From: CAWVWD01 sp965662365
GTDB lineage: Bacteria > Bacteroidota > Bacteroidia > Chitinophagales > Saprospiraceae
Assembly: GCA_965662365.1 (NCBI GenBank)
Contig: CBFIHR010000043.1
Location: 1-37,886 of the forward strand
Direction of reading: 5' to 3'
Length of the DNA stretch: 37,886 bases
Shown: in pieces, positions 34,325 to 37,886 of the stretch
Numbering within the stretch: position 1 is the stretch's first letter
Layout: every line of letters begins with the position of its first letter
Made by a program: the position numbers and the translations under genes
Notes under the pieces: model-generated
The model's input: only the letters and a program-made list of their open reading frames with translations
Told to the model about the DNA's origin: nothing
The model's database searches: none

Positions 34325-35818
34325 TCAACTCTCATATTTTACCACACTAATCTTTCCTGATAAACTCCTCGGCACTTTTACCAACCTTCCATTCACTTCA
34401 AGTTCTACAAACTGTTCATTACTTACTTTGATCGCCACATCACTTCCTGGCATCAATCCTAACTCCCATAACTTTGTGATAATGAAATCGTTAATTTGAT
34501 CTTTTTCAATAATAGCATGTTGATTTTTGGTCAAATTTGCTAAGGAAAAAGTTGGTAATTTCTCTCGTTTCGGAATAGGTGAACCATGCGGATCATGAGC
34601 CGGATAGCCCAGCTTTTCCTCCATTTCATCCATGATTTCATCAGTCAAAATATGCTCGTATTTCTCCGCATCTTCATGAATTTGTTCAGCAGTTAAGCCC
34701 ATTTTTTCGACCAGGTAAGTTTCCCAAAGTCGATGCGCTCGAACCAAACGAGTCGCCTGTATTTTGCCTTCCGTCGTTAAAGTTAAAATGTTGTTTTTTG
34801 TCGTTAATAAACCTTTTCGCTCTAACTGAGGTATTTTTTTACGAATAGCCGTAGCACTAAAACCTAACTTTTCTGAAAGACTTTTTACGGTGACTTTTCC
34901 TTTTTCGCCCAGGCGTAACGTTTGTTTCAAAATATCTTCAACCAAGATTTTTTCCTTCATTTTACGATTTCTAACATATCGAAAAACCAAGCCTTTTTCG
35001 GGTGAAAACAGCATCGCCAACGCATAAATTATCGTTGCAACAACAGTCATTGCCGGCCCCGGCGTCGTATCCCAGATTATCGCCAAAATTAATCCTGATA
35101 CCGCAGACAAAAAACCAATCAACCCTGCTAAAACCAAAACCCGCTGCAACCGATTTGTTAATAATAAAGCTGTCGCTGCAGGTGTAATTAACATTGCCAC
35201 GACTAAGATAACGCCTACTGTTCGTAAAGAGGCAACCACCACAAACGACAATAATAGCATTAAAAAATAATGCACAGTTTTCACCGAAATCCCCATGGTT
35301 TCCGCAATAACTGGCTGAAAAGTCGTCGCAAACAAATAGCGATAAAAAACAATAATACTAATCAAAACATAAATTCCGATGAATCCTGTCAAGTACAAAT
35401 CATCATTAGAAACGCCCAAAACATTTCCAAAAAGGAAATCTTTTAAATCCAAATGAACACCTTCTGTCCGGCTCAAATGTGAAATCGCCATCACGCCAAT
35501 CGAAAACATAGCCGTGAAAACAATTCCAATAGCCGCATCATTTTTAGTCTTAACATTTTGCTGAATCCAAGTAATTGCAACAGCTGCCAATAATCCGGCA
35601 ATCACCGAACCAATAAAAAACCCCAGCACACTGTAGCCCGCAATCATAAACCCAAACACCACACCAGGCAATATTGCATGCGACAACGCATCGCCAATCA
35701 GCGACATATTTCGCAACACAATAAAACAACCCAATACCCCACACATAATCCCGACCATCGAAGAGGCAATTAAAGCACGCATCGCCCAAGATGATTGTAA
35801 TATTTCTATTAGTTCCAT
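34325..35818 (-). CDS. Metal ABC permease fused to MntR/DtxR-like repressor and FeoA-like domain
   Basis: A 497-residue fusion. Residues 1-275: ABC-3 permease of the ZnuB/MntB/TroCD type with 8-9 helices and hallmark NMSLIGDALSHAILPG and LRTVGVILVVAMLITPAA. Residues ~286-360: winged helix like DtxR/MntR (VTVKSLSEKLGFSATAIRKK). Residues ~361-410: metal-binding/dimerisation region; compared with MntR, ligand positions read Asp295, Lys298 (Glu in MntR), His362, Glu385, Glu388 and His389. Residues ~425-497: FeoA/SH3-like domain (LGLMPGSDVAIKV). There is no stop or frameshift between parts, so a membrane-tethered metalloregulator is predicted. It is the last gene of a three-gene uptake operon (binding protein, ATPase, permease), 49 bases after the ATPase. 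Mn, Zn or Fe are possible substrates. Confidence 0.9.
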   Translation of the reverse strand: MELIEILQSSWAMRALIASSMVGIMCGVLGCFIVLRNMSLIGDALSHAILPGVVFGFMIAGYSVLGFFIGSVIAGLLAAVAITWIQQNVKTKNDAAIGIVFTAMFSIGVMAISHLSRTEGVHLDLKDFLFGNVLGVSNDDLYLTGFIGIYVLISIIVFYRYLFATTFQPVIAETMGISVKTVHYFLMLLLSFVVVASLRTVGVILVVAMLITPAATALLLTNRLQRVLVLAGLIGFLSAVSGLILAIIWDTTPGPAMTVVATIIYALAMLFSPEKGLVFRYVRNRKMKEKILVEDILKQTLRLGEKGKVTVKSLSEKLGFSATAIRKKIPQLERKGLLTTKNNILTLTTEGKIQATRLVRAHRLWETYLVEKMGLTAEQIHEDAEKYEHILTDEIMDEMEEKLGYPAHDPHGSPIPKREKLPTFSLANLTKNQHAIIEKDQINDFIITKLWELGLMPGSDVAIKVSNEQFVELEVNGRLVKVPRSLSGKISVVKYES

Positions 35819-35866
35819 TTTTTAGTGATTAATTTCATCAACCGCCAGCGAAGCGACCGGCAACCA

Positions 35867-36598
35867 TCAAACCTCCAACGTTTTATGCAAAATTGTCAAT
35901 TGTCCGCCATACGCTTTATTAATATTCTCATTGGTAAATGTTGAAAACGTTTCACCAGCAGCGACAATCCGTTGATTTAATAAAATGACGTGATCAAAAT
36001 AATCTTCGACTTTCGATAAATCGTGATGCACCACCAGCAAGGTTTTACCTTCTGCGGCTAATTGTTTTAAAATGTCAACAATTTTCTCTTCAGTCGTAAT
36101 ATCAACACCGACAAACGGTTCATCTAACAGAAATACTTCGGCTTCTTGACAAATAGCCCGAGCTAAAAATACCCGTTGTTGTTGTCCGCCAGAGAGTTCT
36201 CCGATTTGACGACTTTTAAGGTTTTCTATGCCCATTTGCTGTAAAGCTTGATCCGCCAAATCTTTATCGTGTTTTGAAAATCGTTGAAATAGCTTCATGT
36301 GCGGATAACGTCCCATCAAAACAATATCAAAAACCGTTGCAGGAAATTGCCAATCAATATCCCCTTTTTGAGGTACATAAACAACCCGTTTCCGCTGTTT
36401 TTCAATCGGTTGGCCATCAATCAAAATCTTCCCAGAATTCGTCGGAATCAAACCTAAAATAGCTTTGAATAAAGTCGATTTTCCAGCTCCATTCGGCCCT
36501 AAAATTCCACAAAAACTTCCTTCTGAAATTTCTGTATAAACATTACTCAAGACCATTTTTCGATCGTAAGAAACAGATAATCCTTTTATTGAAATCAT
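35867..36598 (-). CDS. Metal ABC transporter ATP-binding protein
   Basis: A 243-residue ABC ATPase of the ZnuC/MntB class: Walker A GPNGAGKST at 34-42, Q-loop Gln77 (VPQKGDIDW, typical of Mn/Zn transporters), signature LSGGQQQR at 135-142, Walker B FLLDEP with Asp159/Glu160, and switch His191. It couples ATP hydrolysis to metal import through the adjacent permease. It lies 86 bases after the binding-protein gene, with GTGATTA heptamer words directly before its start. Confidence 0.92.
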   Translation of the reverse strand: MISIKGLSVSYDRKMVLSNVYTEISEGSFCGILGPNGAGKSTLFKAILGLIPTNSGKILIDGQPIEKQRKRVVYVPQKGDIDWQFPATVFDIVLMGRYPHMKLFQRFSKHDKDLADQALQQMGIENLKSRQIGELSGGQQQRVFLARAICQEAEVFLLDEPFVGVDITTEEKIVDILKQLAAEGKTLLVVHHDLSKVEDYFDHVILLNQRIVAAGETFSTFTNENINKAYGGQLTILHKTLEV

Positions 36599-36684
36599 TT
36601 TTGGTGATTAGTGATTAATATAATTAATTGACATTCAACTGATTGTAATTTGACGACCTATTTTTTATTAATAATCTAGTAAAA

Positions 36685-37728
36685 TTACCCGTTCATTTTC
36701 TTGTACATAAATCCAAATCCACCAAGCAACAAAATGGCAATAATCCCAATCATCGTGTAATTCATCGAATTACTTTCTTCGGCTTGTTCCACTTTTTCAT
36801 TCAATTGTTTGGACGTAATACCTCGGCTTTCCGCATCTTCTGGCAAGACTTCTGAGTCTTCCCCTTTAAGGGCGTAGCTAATCGTTATTGCATTGTGTCG
36901 CAACATTTCCAGATAAGTTTCGCCGTTGCCGCCTAACTCACCCAAAGAATCAGAAAACAACTCCCCACCAATTGTGACATTATTATCATCAGCGATTTGC
37001 TGCAACAATTTTGGATTGATCGTACTTTCTATAAATACGGACGGAACGCCAGTTTCGTTAATAACCGTTTGCACACGCATCACATCGGCTGTTTGTGCTT
37101 CTGCATCGGTCGATGTTCCCAATATTGACTCTAAACGAACGCCATAATGTCGCCCAAAATATTGAAATGCATCATGCGAGGTGATTAAAACTCGTTGTTT
37201 TTTAGGGATTTTCTGGATTTCCTGAAAAATCAAAATCTCTAATTGTTCCAACTGCTTTTTATAATTATTAAAATTCTTTTCAAATATTGCTTGATGTTCC
37301 GGTGCATAATTACTCAACGCTTTAAGAATATTTTTAGCGTAAATAATCCCATTTTTTGCCGTCATCCAAGCGTGAGGATCCGGTGAATTATACTTTTTGC
37401 TGGTAATTGACTGAATGCCCTCGGTTACTGTAACGACCGTCGCTTGTGTCCCCGAATTATCAATGAATTCGTTTAACCAACCTTCTAAGGTCAATCCATT
37501 TACCAAAATCAATTCTGCTTTCTGAATCAATTGAGCGTCTTTCGGTACAGGTTCATACAAATGCGGGTCGCCACCGACAGGTACAATATGCGCAATATCA
37601 AAAGCATCCCCAGCGATATTTTGAGCAATATCCGCTACGATTGTTGTACTTCCAACCACTTTTTGAGCATTGATTTGACTACTTAAAAAAAGTAATAAAA
37701 CACTGATTATCAATAATTTAAAATTCAT
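36685..37728 (-). CDS. Metal ABC transporter substrate-binding protein with C-terminal membrane anchor
   Basis: A 347-residue TroA/ZnuA-family protein: signal peptide (~1-21), two lobes joined by the long backbone helix typical of cluster A-I proteins, and four metal ligands at the expected places: His56 (GGDPHLYEP), His119 (PDPHAWM), His185 (TSHDAF) and Asp260 (FSDSLG). Three His plus Asp is the TroA/ZnuA-like set rather than the His2-Glu-Asp set of Mn-specific PsaA, which leans to Zn or mixed metals. An acidic linker (~290-320) leads to a C-terminal membrane helix (~324-342) and short basic tail (YKKMNG). There is no lipobox, so the helix replaces the lipid anchor. Confidence 0.9.
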   Translation of the reverse strand: MNFKLLIISVLLLFLSSQINAQKVVGSTTIVADIAQNIAGDAFDIAHIVPVGGDPHLYEPVPKDAQLIQKAELILVNGLTLEGWLNEFIDNSGTQATVVTVTEGIQSITSKKYNSPDPHAWMTAKNGIIYAKNILKALSNYAPEHQAIFEKNFNNYKKQLEQLEILIFQEIQKIPKKQRVLITSHDAFQYFGRHYGVRLESILGTSTDAEAQTADVMRVQTVINETGVPSVFIESTINPKLLQQIADDNNVTIGGELFSDSLGELGGNGETYLEMLRHNAITISYALKGEDSEVLPEDAESRGITSKQLNEKVEQAEESNSMNYTMIGIIAILLLGGFGFMYKKMNG

Positions 37729-37818
37729 TTGTTTTCTATTTTGTTAGAATAGTTTGTTGTTTTCTATTTCCTTAGCTGATAAATTTTGAAACCTTATCAA
37801 TTATTTTTCAATACGTCC

Positions 37819-37833
37819 TATGTTTTAAACATA
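37819..37833. promoter_or_regulatory. Palindrome upstream of the metal-uptake operon
   Basis: TATGTTT-T-AAACATA, 7-base arms, ~90 bases before the ATG of the binding-protein gene. Its place fits an operator for the fused MntR-like domain, but there is no second copy in the window and the sequence is AT-rich. Confidence 0.3.
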
Positions 37834-37886
37834 TTATAAATCCCTCTTCATGGTAAAAACCGTAAAATCTCATTTTGGTTTGAGAA

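Overview
The window looks like a low-GC chromosomal segment from a free-living or environmental member of the Bacteroidota, probably near Saprospiria/Chitinophagia; this placement is inferred from gene content, not from a marker tree. The clues are the type IX secretion/gliding genes (porP-gldK-gldL-gldM-gldN and gldA, gldF, gldG), a DUF6377-type TPR regulator, lipoproteins with Bacteroidota-style lipoboxes, and repeated TAnnTTTG promoter -7 elements. No tRNA, rRNA, CRISPR array, insertion sequence or phage gene was seen.

Layout. 1-6172 (minus strand): gldA, an unknown secreted protein, gldF, gldG and a TPR/histidine-kinase-like protein that runs off the window. The first 164 bases are a nested fold-back that cuts off this last gene and looks like a contig-end artefact. 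6591-7904: a DksA/TraR-like small protein (+) converging on an SDR oxidoreductase (-) across a strong shared terminator. 8145-15822 (minus): the type IX secretion core porP-gldK-gldL-gldM-gldN, followed by an OmpA-family lipoprotein. 16084-19738 (minus): a DUF255/thioredoxin-like protein preceded by a structured leader or small-RNA candidate, and a TPR lipoprotein. 19740-20327: no intact gene, but a frameshifted remnant. 20328-24868: an isopenicillin-N-synthase-like dioxygenase, a second SDR, infC with a non-ATG start and without rpmI/rplT, a PhyH-type dioxygenase (+) and an RlpA-like protein. 25288-31012 (minus): a GH13 alpha-amylase-family lipoprotein, a TPR-TM-DUF6377 regulator and aconitase. 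31815-34039 (plus): a kelch-type beta-propeller lipoprotein and a DUF1207-like outer-membrane protein. 34325-37728 (minus): a metal-uptake ABC operon made of a membrane-anchored binding protein, an ATPase, and a permease fused to an MntR/DtxR-like repressor plus FeoA-like domain.

How it works together. GldL/GldM form the proton-driven motor, GldK/GldN the periplasmic ring, and a PorP/SprF-family protein an outer-membrane accessory; GldA/F/G is the gliding ABC transporter. Having both sets within about 14 kb suggests a gliding, T9SS-secreting cell. The metal operon appears to put sensing, transcriptional control and transport in three adjacent genes, two functions being in one polypeptide; this fusion is the most striking single gene here. 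Gaps between genes are rich in hairpins and in short-period (7-8 base) word arrays that often stop just before start codons, which is the least explained structural feature of the window.
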